From positions 1 to 12,723 of the forward strand of contig JABGQJ010000161.1 in the NCBI GenBank assembly GCA_018648945.1: DNA of 12,723 bases, in the 5' to 3' direction. The notes beneath the pieces are model-generated. The model was not told the DNA's origin. It saw only the letters and a program-made list of their open reading frames with translations, and ran no database searches. Below are positions 5,553 to 12,654 of the stretch, one piece after another; position 1 is the first letter of the stretch; every line of letters begins with the position of its first letter. The DNA is from Victivallales bacterium (lineage in GTDB: Bacteria > Verrucomicrobiota > Lentisphaeria > Oligosphaerales > Lenti-02). The translations under genes were made by a program, and so were the position numbers.

Positions 5553-6938
5553 ATGAATCACCGAAAGCGATACAGACTGCACGCGATCCTTGGGTTCGCG
5601 GTTTCACTGGCCCTTCCCGCGTGGTGGGCGGCGGCTCAATCGGGACAGGAGAATGGCCCGGCTCCGGCCAAAGGGGGCAAGGTCCTCCTGGTGGAAGTTG
5701 TCCAGGCCAAAGTGCGCGATCTGACTCGAGACCTCCAGATTACCGGAGAGGTAGTCGCCACCCGTTCCGTGGTCGTGGCCGCTCCCAAGGAAGGGCCGAT
5801 CACCTATTGCCCGTGGCGGGAGGGGGACCGAGTTGGTGCGGGCGAAAAGCTCGTCGAAATTGAGCGTGAGATCTATCAGGCCGAAGCTCGCGCGGCACGG
5901 GCGGCGCTGGCCGTTGCCCGAGCACGCTTGGCGGACTTGCGGGCGGGTAGCCGCCCCGAGGAAATCGCCAGGGCGGAAGCGGCGGTTCAGAAATGGCAGG
6001 CAACGCTGGATGAGACACGGAAGACCTACCAACGCCAGGCTGAACTGGCCGAGAAGGACTTCACGTCGCGACAGAGCGTCGATCAGGCCAGTGAGCGCGT
6101 GAGTGTCGCAAAAGCCGAACTGGCGGCGGCCGAACAGGACCTGCGGATGCTCAAGGCCGGTCCCACTGCCACTGAGATTGCGGTTCAGGAGGCCGCTGTT
6201 GAGGAAGCGGCGGCCCGAGCGGCACTGGCGGAAGCACACCTCGCCGAGTGCGCTATCGCAGCGCCCTTCAACGCGGTGGTCACTGCTGTTCACGTGCGCG
6301 CCGGGGATCTGGCTGTGCCACGGGCTCCGCTGGTGGGGATGTATGCACCCGACTCGCTGGTGATCCGGTTCAGTGTACCGGAGAGATTCTCCGCGGGCCT
6401 TCGTCAGGGAATGAAGCTCGAGGCTCTCCTTGACGCCTTCCCTCGGCAGACCTTTCCCGGTGAAGTGGTGCGGATGTATCCCCTGCTCGAGGCAGACATG
6501 CGAACACGCACTGCGGAAGCGACGCTGCAGACAGAGGCAGCCTTGATGCCGCACCAGTTTGCGCGCCTGACGCTGCATCTGGATACCGTCAAGAACGCCG
6601 TCACCGTCCCGGCCGATGCCGTACTTGAGACGCATGAGGGCGCGCACATCGTGTTCGTGGTCGAAGAAAACAAGGCCGTCCGTCGGAAAGTCGAGATTGG
6701 CATCGAGCAGGATCGTGTGGTCCAGGTGACGGATGGCCTGTCGCCGGGCGAGAGAGTGGTCGCCACCGGAAACGAGATGCTGAAGAACGGCGCTCCTGTC
6801 CGTATCGCAGGCGGTGGCGGCAATCAGAGCAGGCAAGCGGGCGGCGCGGAGAAGCCGGGTGCTTTCCCCGGCGGAGCGGGGGAGAGGAAGCCGTCGGCAT
6901 CTCACGGTACACCAAACGCGCCGGAGTCGGGCCGATGA
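5553..6938 (+). CDS. RND efflux periplasmic adaptor (membrane fusion protein, HlyD/AcrA family)
   Basis: The 461-residue adaptor would link the RND pump to the TolC-type channel. N-terminal MNHRKR plus a hydrophobic stretch ending WWAAAQS is a signal peptide. The first lipoyl half-motif (VVVAAPKEGPITYCPWREGD) and second (APFNAVVTAVHVRAGDLAVP) flank an unusually alanine-rich coiled-coil hairpin. Within it, LRAGSRPEEI (129-138) and LKAGPTATEI (200-209) form an internal repeat. A beta-barrel and membrane-proximal domain follow (VTVPADAVLETHEGAHIVFV, GLSPGERVVATG). The last 40 or so residues are a low-complexity Gly/Ser/Pro tail. ATG 5553 begins right at the signal peptide and is preferred to the upstream in-frame start at 5496, which lies inside the TolC gene. 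The stop overlaps the RND start by 4 nt. Confidence 0.93.
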   Translation: MNHRKRYRLHAILGFAVSLALPAWWAAAQSGQENGPAPAKGGKVLLVEVVQAKVRDLTRDLQITGEVVATRSVVVAAPKEGPITYCPWREGDRVGAGEKLVEIEREIYQAEARAARAALAVARARLADLRAGSRPEEIARAEAAVQKWQATLDETRKTYQRQAELAEKDFTSRQSVDQASERVSVAKAELAAAEQDLRMLKAGPTATEIAVQEAAVEEAAARAALAEAHLAECAIAAPFNAVVTAVHVRAGDLAVPRAPLVGMYAPDSLVIRFSVPERFSAGLRQGMKLEALLDAFPRQTFPGEVVRMYPLLEADMRTRTAEATLQTEAALMPHQFARLTLHLDTVKNAVTVPADAVLETHEGAHIVFVVEENKAVRRKVEIGIEQDRVVQVTDGLSPGERVVATGNEMLKNGAPVRIAGGGGNQSRQAGGAEKPGAFPGGAGERKPSASHGTPNAPESGR

Positions 6939-9900
6939 TCGTCACCAGATACTCAGTCCAGCGCCGCCTTGCCACCAGCGCGATTGTTTTGGCCCTGGTG
7001 GTGCTGGGACTGTACGGTCTCCGGCGTCTGCCGGTGGACTTCCTCCCCGATATCACGTATCCGCTGGTCAAACTGCAGATTCGCTGGCCGGGAGCCACGC
7101 CGGACGAGATCGACAAAGACATCGCCGACCCCCTCGAACGGCTCATGGCCACGGTGGACAACCTGGACTCGCTCGAATCCTCCGCCCGTGAAGGCGTCTA
7201 TTCGCTGGATGTCCATTTCGCGTATGGCACCAATGTCGATGTGGCGTTTCAGGATGTCCTGGCTGCTCTCACCCGGGCAGAGCAGGATCTGCCTGAAGAC
7301 ATCGAACCGCCATTCGTTTTCAAGGCCGATCCGTCGCAGTTGCCCGTCATGCAGCTTGCCGTAAACTCCCCGAGGTGGGGACCGGTCGAATTACGCGAAT
7401 GGGCCGACAACTGGCTCCAGGAACGACTCCTGGCGGTGCCAGGCGTGGCGGGCGCGGAAATTGTCGGCGGCCTTGAACGGGAAATTCGCGTGCAGCTCGA
7501 TCCGGTCGCGCTGGAGAAGCACCGACTTTCCCTGGATGCCGTCCTGAACCGGCTGCGTTCCGGAAACATCGAACGCACCGCGGGGCGGGTGACGGTCGGA
7601 CGACTGGAGATCATCGCTCGCACAACCGGTGAATTCGAATCGCTCGAAGATATTCGTTCCGTATTGATTGCCCGCCGCGGGCCGCACAAGGTCTACCTGC
7701 GCGATATCGCGCAGGTAGAAGACACGCATGAAGAGGAGCGGGTGATCACGCGCTTCAACGGGGAGGACTGCGTCAAGATCTCCGTACTCAAAGAGGCGGA
7801 GGCGAACACCGTGGAAGTCGCCGAGGCGGTGGCTGCACGCCTCGCGGAGCTGCGAACATCCTTTCCGGACGGGGTGAGTCTGGCGGCCATCGAGAACCAG
7901 GCTGAATACGTCCGGCAATCGTTGAACGGTGTACGCAATGCGGCCATCGGTGCGGCGGTTCTCCTGGTCATCGTCGTATACCTGTTCCTCGGCAGCCTTC
8001 GCCAGGTCTTGGTTATGGCGATCGGGCTGCCGCTGACTTTGATCATCAATTTCGGCCTAATGAAACTGGCGGGCTTTTCGCTGAACGTCTTTTCTTTGGG
8101 CGGCCTGGTCATTGCCATCGGCGTGGTCCTGGACAACAGCACGGTGGTGATCGAGAACATCAGTCGTCTGCACCATGATGATCCGGAAGGCCAGGTCGGC
8201 CCCCAGGCCATACGGGCCACCGGCGAAGTCGGCCCGGCAATCGTCGCGGCCACCTTGTCCTTTCTGGCGTTGTTCGTCCCGTTCCTGATTGTTCCGGGGC
8301 TGACCAGCCTGCTGTTCCGGGAACTGATTCTGGTCGTCGCCAGCATCGTGGTCATCAGCCTGACCGTTGCCGTCACTGTGGTCCCCATGCTGTCCGCCAC
8401 TCTGTTCGGACGTCGTCGTCCAGCGCGGGTCGCCACCAAGTTCGGACGTGTTTCTGAGCATCTCACCGCCGCGTACGGGTGGTTGCTGCGCGTCACTTTG
8501 CGCTGGCGTTGGCTTGTGATCCTCGTCTTTGCCGCCGTGCTGATCGGCGGCGCCCTGCTTCTGGGCCGAGTCGGCGGTGAATTCCTGCCGCTGATGGACG
8601 ATGGACGCCTCATGGTCAAGGTGCGCCTGCCTACGGGTACCGCAGTCCGGGAAACCGACCTGGCACTGCGAAGAATCGAGCGGCAGGTGAGTGAGGATCC
8701 GCTCGTCGGCAGTGTGTTCGCCCTGGCAGGCGGACAAGTACGTGGTCTGACCACCTACGAAATTGCCAACGAGGGCGAGTTGAATATTCAACTGGTCCCA
8801 AAGGCGGAACGTGCGGTCAGCACCGCGGACTACGTTCAATCGCTGCGGAGAAAGGTGGCACAGATCCCCCTGCCCGGTGTTCGTGCCATGGCGCGGCAGA
8901 ACCCGATCAAGGGCATCCACGGGATGCGTGCCTCTGACATCGTGGTGCAGATCCGCGGTCAGGATACCGACACGCTGGGAGGTCTCGCCCAAAGCGCTGC
9001 CGAAACCATGAGGCGAAACGGCAATATCACGAACGTCAATATCTCGATGGATCTTTCGCGACCAGAATATCAGGTCAGGGTTGACCGGACCAAGGCCGCA
9101 GAACTCGGCATCGATGTCGCGGATGTCGCAAATGCCTTGCGCACGCTCGTTACCGGAACGGTCTCAACCCGCTACCGCGACGGCAACGAATACATCGACA
9201 TCCGTACTCTCGTCCCGGAAGGAGAGATCAACAGCCGTCGTGATATCGAGAACCTGCCGCTTACCCGCCTTGGCGGTCAGACGTTGCGTGTGCGCGACGT
9301 CGCGGAGGTGCGGTCCGGTGTCGGGCCGGTGGAAATCATCCGTGAAGACCAGGTCAGGCAGGTTTCCATCGAAGCCGACCTCGCGGACGGCGATCTCGCT
9401 GCCGGGGTTGCCCAAGTGAGAAACCTGCTCGCCGATCTTGACTATCCCCCTGGATACGAGCTGACTTTCGGCGGGCGCGCCGAAATGATGGCGGACATGA
9501 AGACCACTGTGTTCTCCGTGTTTGGTTTTGCCCTGTTCTTCTCGTTCATCATTCTGGCCGTTCAGTTCAACAGCCTCAAACTGCCCACGCTGATTCTCGG
9601 CAGCGTCCCAGTCTGCATGGCCGGCGTGGTCTATGCCCTTTACCTGACTGGGTTTCCACTCGGCGCAACCGTCATCATCGGGGTGTTGGTAGTGGTGGCT
9701 GCTACGGTCAATGATGGCGTGCTGCTCTTGACGTTCGCGGGAGAACTCGAGGAACGGGACCAGGTTCCCGCGTTCGACACCGTGGTGCATGCCGCAAAAA
9801 TCCGCCTCCGCCCGCGCATCATGACGACTCTGACCACGGTGATGGGAATCCTGCCGTTGGCCCTGAACCTCGGTGAGGGGGGAGATATGCTCCAACCCAT

Positions 9901-10018
9901 GGCCGTCGGAGCCATCGGCGGTCTGCTCCTGGAAATGCCCGTGGCGCTTTTCCTGATGCCATGCATGTACCTGCTGGCTGGCCGAAGCAGCGATGGCGGG
10001 GATGCCTGCCCAAAATGA
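6935..10018 (+). CDS. RND efflux transporter permease (AcrB-type inner-membrane pump)
   Basis: The 1027-residue length is typical of proton-driven RND pumps. TM1 lies at about 12-30, the first porter domain follows (LPVDFLPDITYP, WPGATPDEID), TM2-6 span about 334-490, TM7 is at 524-545, then the second porter domain, and TM8-12 span about 858-1010. TM4 reads GVVLDNSTVVIEN: D400 and E407 match AcrB D407 and E414, but the second aspartate (AcrB D408) is N401. TM10 has N926-D927 where AcrB has Lys940. TM11 RPRIMTTLTTVMGILPLAL is canonical. The CzcA-type DFGxxxD signature of metal pumps is absent (A394 replaces the first Asp), so the substrate class is open. The start is coupled to the adaptor stop (ATGA). 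Confidence 0.95.
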   Translation: MIVTRYSVQRRLATSAIVLALVVLGLYGLRRLPVDFLPDITYPLVKLQIRWPGATPDEIDKDIADPLERLMATVDNLDSLESSAREGVYSLDVHFAYGTNVDVAFQDVLAALTRAEQDLPEDIEPPFVFKADPSQLPVMQLAVNSPRWGPVELREWADNWLQERLLAVPGVAGAEIVGGLEREIRVQLDPVALEKHRLSLDAVLNRLRSGNIERTAGRVTVGRLEIIARTTGEFESLEDIRSVLIARRGPHKVYLRDIAQVEDTHEEERVITRFNGEDCVKISVLKEAEANTVEVAEAVAARLAELRTSFPDGVSLAAIENQAEYVRQSLNGVRNAAIGAAVLLVIVVYLFLGSLRQVLVMAIGLPLTLIINFGLMKLAGFSLNVFSLGGLVIAIGVVLDNSTVVIENISRLHHDDPEGQVGPQAIRATGEVGPAIVAATLSFLALFVPFLIVPGLTSLLFRELILVVASIVVISLTVAVTVVPMLSATLFGRRRPARVATKFGRVSEHLTAAYGWLLRVTLRWRWLVILVFAAVLIGGALLLGRVGGEFLPLMDDGRLMVKVRLPTGTAVRETDLALRRIERQVSEDPLVGSVFALAGGQVRGLTTYEIANEGELNIQLVPKAERAVSTADYVQSLRRKVAQIPLPGVRAMARQNPIKGIHGMRASDIVVQIRGQDTDTLGGLAQSAAETMRRNGNITNVNISMDLSRPEYQVRVDRTKAAELGIDVADVANALRTLVTGTVSTRYRDGNEYIDIRTLVPEGEINSRRDIENLPLTRLGGQTLRVRDVAEVRSGVGPVEIIREDQVRQVSIEADLADGDLAAGVAQVRNLLADLDYPPGYELTFGGRAEMMADMKTTVFSVFGFALFFSFIILAVQFNSLKLPTLILGSVPVCMAGVVYALYLTGFPLGATVIIGVLVVVAATVNDGVLLLTFAGELEERDQVPAFDTVVHAAKIRLRPRIMTTLTTVMGILPLALNLGEGGDMLQPMAVGAIGGLLLEMPVALFLMPCMYLLAGRSSDGGDACPK
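7692..7719. repeat. 28-bp perfect palindrome inside the RND gene
   Basis: All 14 base pairs around the centre 7705/7706 (GCGAT|ATCGC) are complementary. The arms begin TCTACCTGC and end GCAGGTAGA. It encodes VYLRDIAQVE, a conserved RND segment, so each base is also codon-constrained. In RNA it would form a nearly loop-free hairpin. Confidence 0.9.
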
Positions 10019-10029
10019 CGCCATGCCCC

Positions 10030-10060
10030 TCCCCCAATCGCGGCTGCTTCCCAGGGGGGA
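10030..10060 (+). terminator. Weak candidate hairpin after the RND gene
   Basis: TCCCCC (10030-10035) can pair with GGGGGA (10055-10060) across a 19-base loop, starting 12 bases after the pump stop codon. No T-run follows (ACTTCTCTCGG), so it is at best an atypical or Rho-dependent end of the efflux operon. Confidence 0.2.
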
Positions 10061-10137
10061 ACTTCTCTCGGCCATTTGCCGCGCACTCGCGACTTGACAG
10101 ATGATCTTCGGGGTTTGGAGTATTGGCAGTAACTGAT

Positions 10138-10347
10138 ATGAAGAGCGATCCAGACAAATTGGCAAGACTGCTCAAGCTGAACTACGAGGATACTGCTCCA
10201 GTAGCTGGACCCCGAATTTCGGACCATCGGCTAAAGTGGAAAGGCGGTTGGTGTTGGCCGTGCGACAAGGAGCTTGCAGATAGCCACGAACGGCTCGGTG
10301 AGAAGGGGAGATCGCGATCAGAGGCAAGCAAGGAGAGGGTGGAGTGA
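10138..10347 (+). CDS. Small hypothetical protein (doubtful)
   Basis: An open frame of 69 codons from ATG 10138, with a TTG alternative at 10123. The product is charged (DPDKLARLLKLNYED) with a Trp/Cys cluster (KWKGGWCWPCDKE) and a basic tail. I recognise no family. There is no ribosome-binding site at a good distance: TTGGAG ends 17 bases before the ATG. TTGACA at 10094-10099 looks like a -35 box but has no convincing -10. It could be a remnant of a lost gene or chance. Confidence 0.25.
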   Translation: MKSDPDKLARLLKLNYEDTAPVAGPRISDHRLKWKGGWCWPCDKELADSHERLGEKGRSRSEASKERVE

Positions 10348-10513
10348 TACCCTAAGGCGATCCCCGGAAGGCAGTGTCAGTCAGGGGTGGCAGATGGTGC
10401 CACATCCGGCATCAGAGGTGCCGTTCTGAGCCATTCTTGCGAGCTTCTTTCCCATGCTCGACCTTGGCCGTATCGGACACTTTCGTGCTTGAGGTCGGCG
10501 AGGAATCGCGATT

Positions 10514-10900
10514 CTAAGTACGAACCGGTATTCGTCCCGACCCCTCTGCGAGGGCTCGGACCAGGAGTGCTGCCGAAGGGGACGGTGTCACACCTACGCA
10601 TTGGATTCTATGGCCCTCAATGTCCAATGCGTAGCAAGGAACGGGGTCATACCGAATGCCCCGGAACTTGGGGGCTCCCAGGCCTCCAGGGGAGTCACCG
10701 GGGAGCTGTAACGCGGGGATCAAAATGTAGGCGAGACGCCCGATCTTCTGGAACGCGGGGCACTGAAGTGCAGTCGCAACATCCCAGTCCAGAATCGGTT
10801 GCGCTCCGTCCACAAGGGGGCCAAACGGCTCAATTCTCGGGGCATTCGGTGTGATCCTCTCGCCCACACACGCCCTGCCATCGGCAGCAGGATTCCCCAT
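10514..10900 (-). CDS. Hypothetical protein downstream of the TPR gene (doubtful)
   Basis: An open frame of 128 codons on the minus strand, starting 29 bases after the TPR stop. Stretches such as ILDWDVATALQCPAF, KIGRLAYILIPALQLPGD and FRGIRYDPVPCYALDIEGH look protein-like, and codon third positions lean moderately to G/C. Against it, there is no good ribosome-binding site, the last quarter is encoded by the REP-like element, and the tail is Ala/Ser/Pro-rich filler. It may be a decayed gene whose end was replaced by repeat DNA. I recognise no family. Confidence 0.3.
   Translation of the reverse strand: MGNPAADGRACVGERITPNAPRIEPFGPLVDGAQPILDWDVATALQCPAFQKIGRLAYILIPALQLPGDSPGGLGAPKFRGIRYDPVPCYALDIEGHRIQCVGVTPSPSAALLVRALAEGSGRIPVRT
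10578..10653. repeat. REP-like element: 12-bp inverted repeat flanked by related 17-bp motifs
   Basis: CTACGCATTGGA (10594-10605) and TCCAATGCGTAG (10623-10634) are exact reverse complements around a 17-base loop. On the outer sides, GGGGACGGTGTCACACC (10578-10594) and AGGAACGGGGTCATACC (10637-10653) match at 13 of 17 positions as direct repeats. A long hairpin with conserved flanking tetra- or hexamers is typical of REP sequences moved by RAYT-type transposases. That family link is inference, and no transposase is in the window. Confidence 0.5.
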
Positions 10901-10929
10901 TCCGGCTTGTCGCCTTGGTCAGCGTGGAG

Positions 10930-12198
10930 TCACTCACCGTCGCCGTTCTGCAGGTCCGCGAGGATCAGCTCCGCCTCCGGAGCCAGTTCCTGGTCATGCT
11001 CCTTGACCCAGTCGAAGTGCTCATTGGCCTTTCCCATCTCGCCCGTCTGTGCATAGCACGACGCCAGCGTCAGATGGGCTCTGCCATAGTTTGGTGCCTG
11101 CGCCAACGCGCTCTCCAGCAGGCCAACTGCTTTGGCGAGGAGGTCTTCCTGCCACGAGTAGAGCACCGCCAGGTTGTGGCTCAGCACGGGGTGCTCCGGA
11201 CAGAGCCGCAAGGCGGCGAGCGACCAGTCCTCCACCCGTTGCCATTCTTCGCCCTGGAATGCCACTTGGGTGGCGACCGAGTAGAGGCACACATTCTCGG
11301 GCGAGTGCTCCAGTGCTTTCTCAAGAAGGGCGATGGCCGCCACGGAGTCCCCCTGCTCGGCGAGGGCCTGCGCCTCGTGGGCCTCTTGAGGCAGCAGCGA
11401 GTAGGTTGCGTAGTCCGCATCTGCGAGGGAGGCAAGCAAGGGGAATGGGGGGAGGTACCGCCAGGCGATCCCGGCTGATACCTTGAAGGCAAGCTGATCC
11501 CCTTCCGGGTCGCTCATCTTCTTCACAACTTGGGAGAAGGGATGCATGCAGACCATATGGCCGGCCGTGATCATGTCGGGGAAGGACTGCACAGGACGAA
11601 GTGGTGCTTGCAGGCACCAGACTGCCCGTCGGTGTCGGCAAAGCCACTCGCCCCAGAAGGCACCCATGCAGTAGTAGAGCAGGGGTTCCCTGAGAATCCG
11701 GATCGCCTCTGTCGCCCGAGCGTACTCTTCCCCCTCTCCTTCGGTCAGTTCCTCTCGCACCGATGTACTGCCGAAGAAGGGGCGGATCACGGGGTCGATA
11801 AGGTGCGCGTTGGCCAACTGATCAAGCTGGGTAGCATCGCTGGAATCGAGTGAGATGGTGACGCCGAAGGAACGGTTGCAGGCCATGATGAAGGCATGGG
11901 CGGCGCGCGCAAGCGTGGGCTCATCCACGGGATAGGCCTCGCTGTGCTCCGGGAGTCCCGTCTCGCTGCTGAGAACAGCCACGAGCGCTAGAATGTCCGC
12001 AGGCGTCTCAGCCATGAAACCGGCATACGGCTCGTAGAATGCGGCAATGGTCTCCTCTTCCTCCCTCACATACGGCTGGCTGCCTGCAGGCTCGTCTTCC
12101 TCGTCGCTGTGTTCCTTCGCCCGGCGTGGCTGCCTCGCGACGAAGATCACGATCACGATCGCCAACACCGCCAACGCCACCAAGCTGCCCTCAAGCAT
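10930..12198 (-). CDS. Membrane-anchored TPR-repeat protein of unknown function
   Basis: The protein has 422 residues. One N-terminal membrane anchor (about 5-21, SLVALAVLAIVIVIFVA) is followed by a basic then acidic linker (22-50). A middle region (about 55-245) contains LLYYCMGAFWGEWLCRHRRA and W194 and then HPFSQVVKKM. It resembles small domains with a G-a-x-x-G-E...W pattern seen in other TPR-linked hypothetical proteins. At least three TPR units cover about 273-405 (AIALLEKALEHSPEN, AALRLCPEHPVLSHNLAVLY, ALAQAPNYGRAHLTLASCYA). The start has a good ribosome-binding site on the minus strand (GAGGTAA, eight bases upstream). The preceding membrane-protein gene ends 24 bases earlier, so they form an operon. 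A scaffold or partner-binding role is the most one can infer. Confidence 0.85.
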   Translation of the reverse strand: MLEGSLVALAVLAIVIVIFVARQPRRAKEHSDEEDEPAGSQPYVREEEETIAAFYEPYAGFMAETPADILALVAVLSSETGLPEHSEAYPVDEPTLARAAHAFIMACNRSFGVTISLDSSDATQLDQLANAHLIDPVIRPFFGSTSVREELTEGEGEEYARATEAIRILREPLLYYCMGAFWGEWLCRHRRAVWCLQAPLRPVQSFPDMITAGHMVCMHPFSQVVKKMSDPEGDQLAFKVSAGIAWRYLPPFPLLASLADADYATYSLLPQEAHEAQALAEQGDSVAAIALLEKALEHSPENVCLYSVATQVAFQGEEWQRVEDWSLAALRLCPEHPVLSHNLAVLYSWQEDLLAKAVGLLESALAQAPNYGRAHLTLASCYAQTGEMGKANEHFDWVKEHDQELAPEAELILADLQNGDGE

Positions 12199-12222
12199 TC
12201 TGATTACCTCAGCTTCTGTTCT

Positions 12223-12480
12223 TCACGTTCGTCGTTTCGTGCCCTGATCGATCAGCCACAGGGTGCCACGCAGGGCGTAGCAATGCCGCCACGGTCCATT
12301 GCTCTGCTGGCTCTCTCCCCAGAACGTGGCAGGCACCGCGCCGACTGCAAAAGCGTGTGCCCACATCCACGCGAACAACACCACGGAGAGAAGCAACAGG
12401 GCCAACGCGGTCACGGCCAACCAACGGGATCCGGACGCTTGGGCTCGTTCCTCCCATGGTAGCTCTGTGCCGCCAACCAA
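12223..12480 (-). CDS. Small single-span membrane protein, TTG start
   Basis: The protein has 85 residues. A polar N-terminus (VGGTELPWEERAQ) is followed by one strongly hydrophobic span (about 20-41, WLAVTALALLLLSVVLFAWM) and a Trp-rich tail (FWGESQQSNGPWRHCYALRG). The start codon is TTG (minus strand, 12480-12478), supported by AGGAG seven bases upstream. No ATG lies in the first part of the frame. It ends 24 bases before the TPR gene start, so the two are probably one transcript, perhaps a membrane partner of the TPR protein. The overlapping longer ORF in another minus frame (12209-12580) has no hydrophobic segment and looks like a shadow. I recognise no family. Confidence 0.6.
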   Translation of the reverse strand: MVGGTELPWEERAQASGSRWLAVTALALLLLSVVLFAWMWAHAFAVGAVPATFWGESQQSNGPWRHCYALRGTLWLIDQGTKRRT

Positions 12481-12541
12481 TCTGCTGCTCCTGGATGTGC
12501 CTGACGACCTCTATCCGGGGCGCCGCCGCCCCTTCGCCGCG

Positions 12542-12569
12542 AAAATAGCGAGAGGGTCGCCCAATGCAA
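12542..12569 (-). promoter_or_regulatory. Weak candidate promoter for the minus-strand operon
   Basis: Read on the minus strand, TTGCAT (12569-12564) and TATTTT (12547-12542) are separated by 16 bases, about 60 bases before the TTG start at 12480. The match to sigma-70 boxes is only partial (3/6 and 4/6). Confidence 0.3.
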
Positions 12570-12600
12570 GCCGTCCCCATCCGCCCGCGCGCGGGACGGC
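12570..12600. repeat. GC-rich hairpin 1 (8-bp stem, 15-nt loop)
   Basis: GCCGTCCC (12570-12577) pairs perfectly with GGGACGGC (12593-12600). It lies directly upstream of the candidate promoter of the minus-strand operon. No T-run follows on either strand. Confidence 0.6.
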
Positions 12601-12621
12601 ACGACCTGCGACCTCAGCGGT

Positions 12622-12654
12622 GCTGGCCCCCTCCGGTTGGGACGCGGGGCCAGC
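12622..12654. repeat. GC-rich hairpin 2 (9-bp stem, 15-nt loop)
   Basis: GCTGGCCCC (12622-12630) pairs perfectly with GGGGCCAGC (12646-12654). It has the same geometry as the hairpin 21 bases before it and no T-run. The rest of 12481-12723 shows no gene I can support. Confidence 0.6.

Larger units (their letters stand above)
10348..10929. other. Largely non-coding spacer between convergent units
   Basis: This gap lies between the plus-strand efflux unit and the minus-strand TPR unit. I see no firm gene in it. It holds a short hairpin (GTGGCA/TGCCAC, 10387-10403), a 12-bp palindrome GAATCGCGATTC (10503-10514), a REP-like inverted repeat (10578-10653) and an unconvincing minus-strand ORF (10514-10900). 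No T-tailed terminator was found for either converging transcript. Confidence 0.6.

Noticed and set aside
5604..6905. Minus-strand ORF of 433 codons
   Set aside because: Exactly antisense to the adaptor gene, which has clear domains; typical high-GC shadow frame.
8057..8992. Minus-strand ORF opposite the RND gene
   Set aside because: His/Asp/Gln-rich shadow frame of the well-supported pump.
10094..10126. Promoter (TTGACA with TATTGG) before the 10138 ORF
   Set aside because: The spacing is 21 bases and the -10 match is poor, so it is not listed as a promoter.
9164..10165. Minus-strand ORF of 333 codons
   Set aside because: Antisense shadow of the RND C-terminal half with Gln/His-rich composition.
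10387..10854. Plus-strand ORF of 155 codons
   Set aside because: Arg/Ser/Gly-rich without domain features and no good ribosome-binding site; spans the REP-like element.
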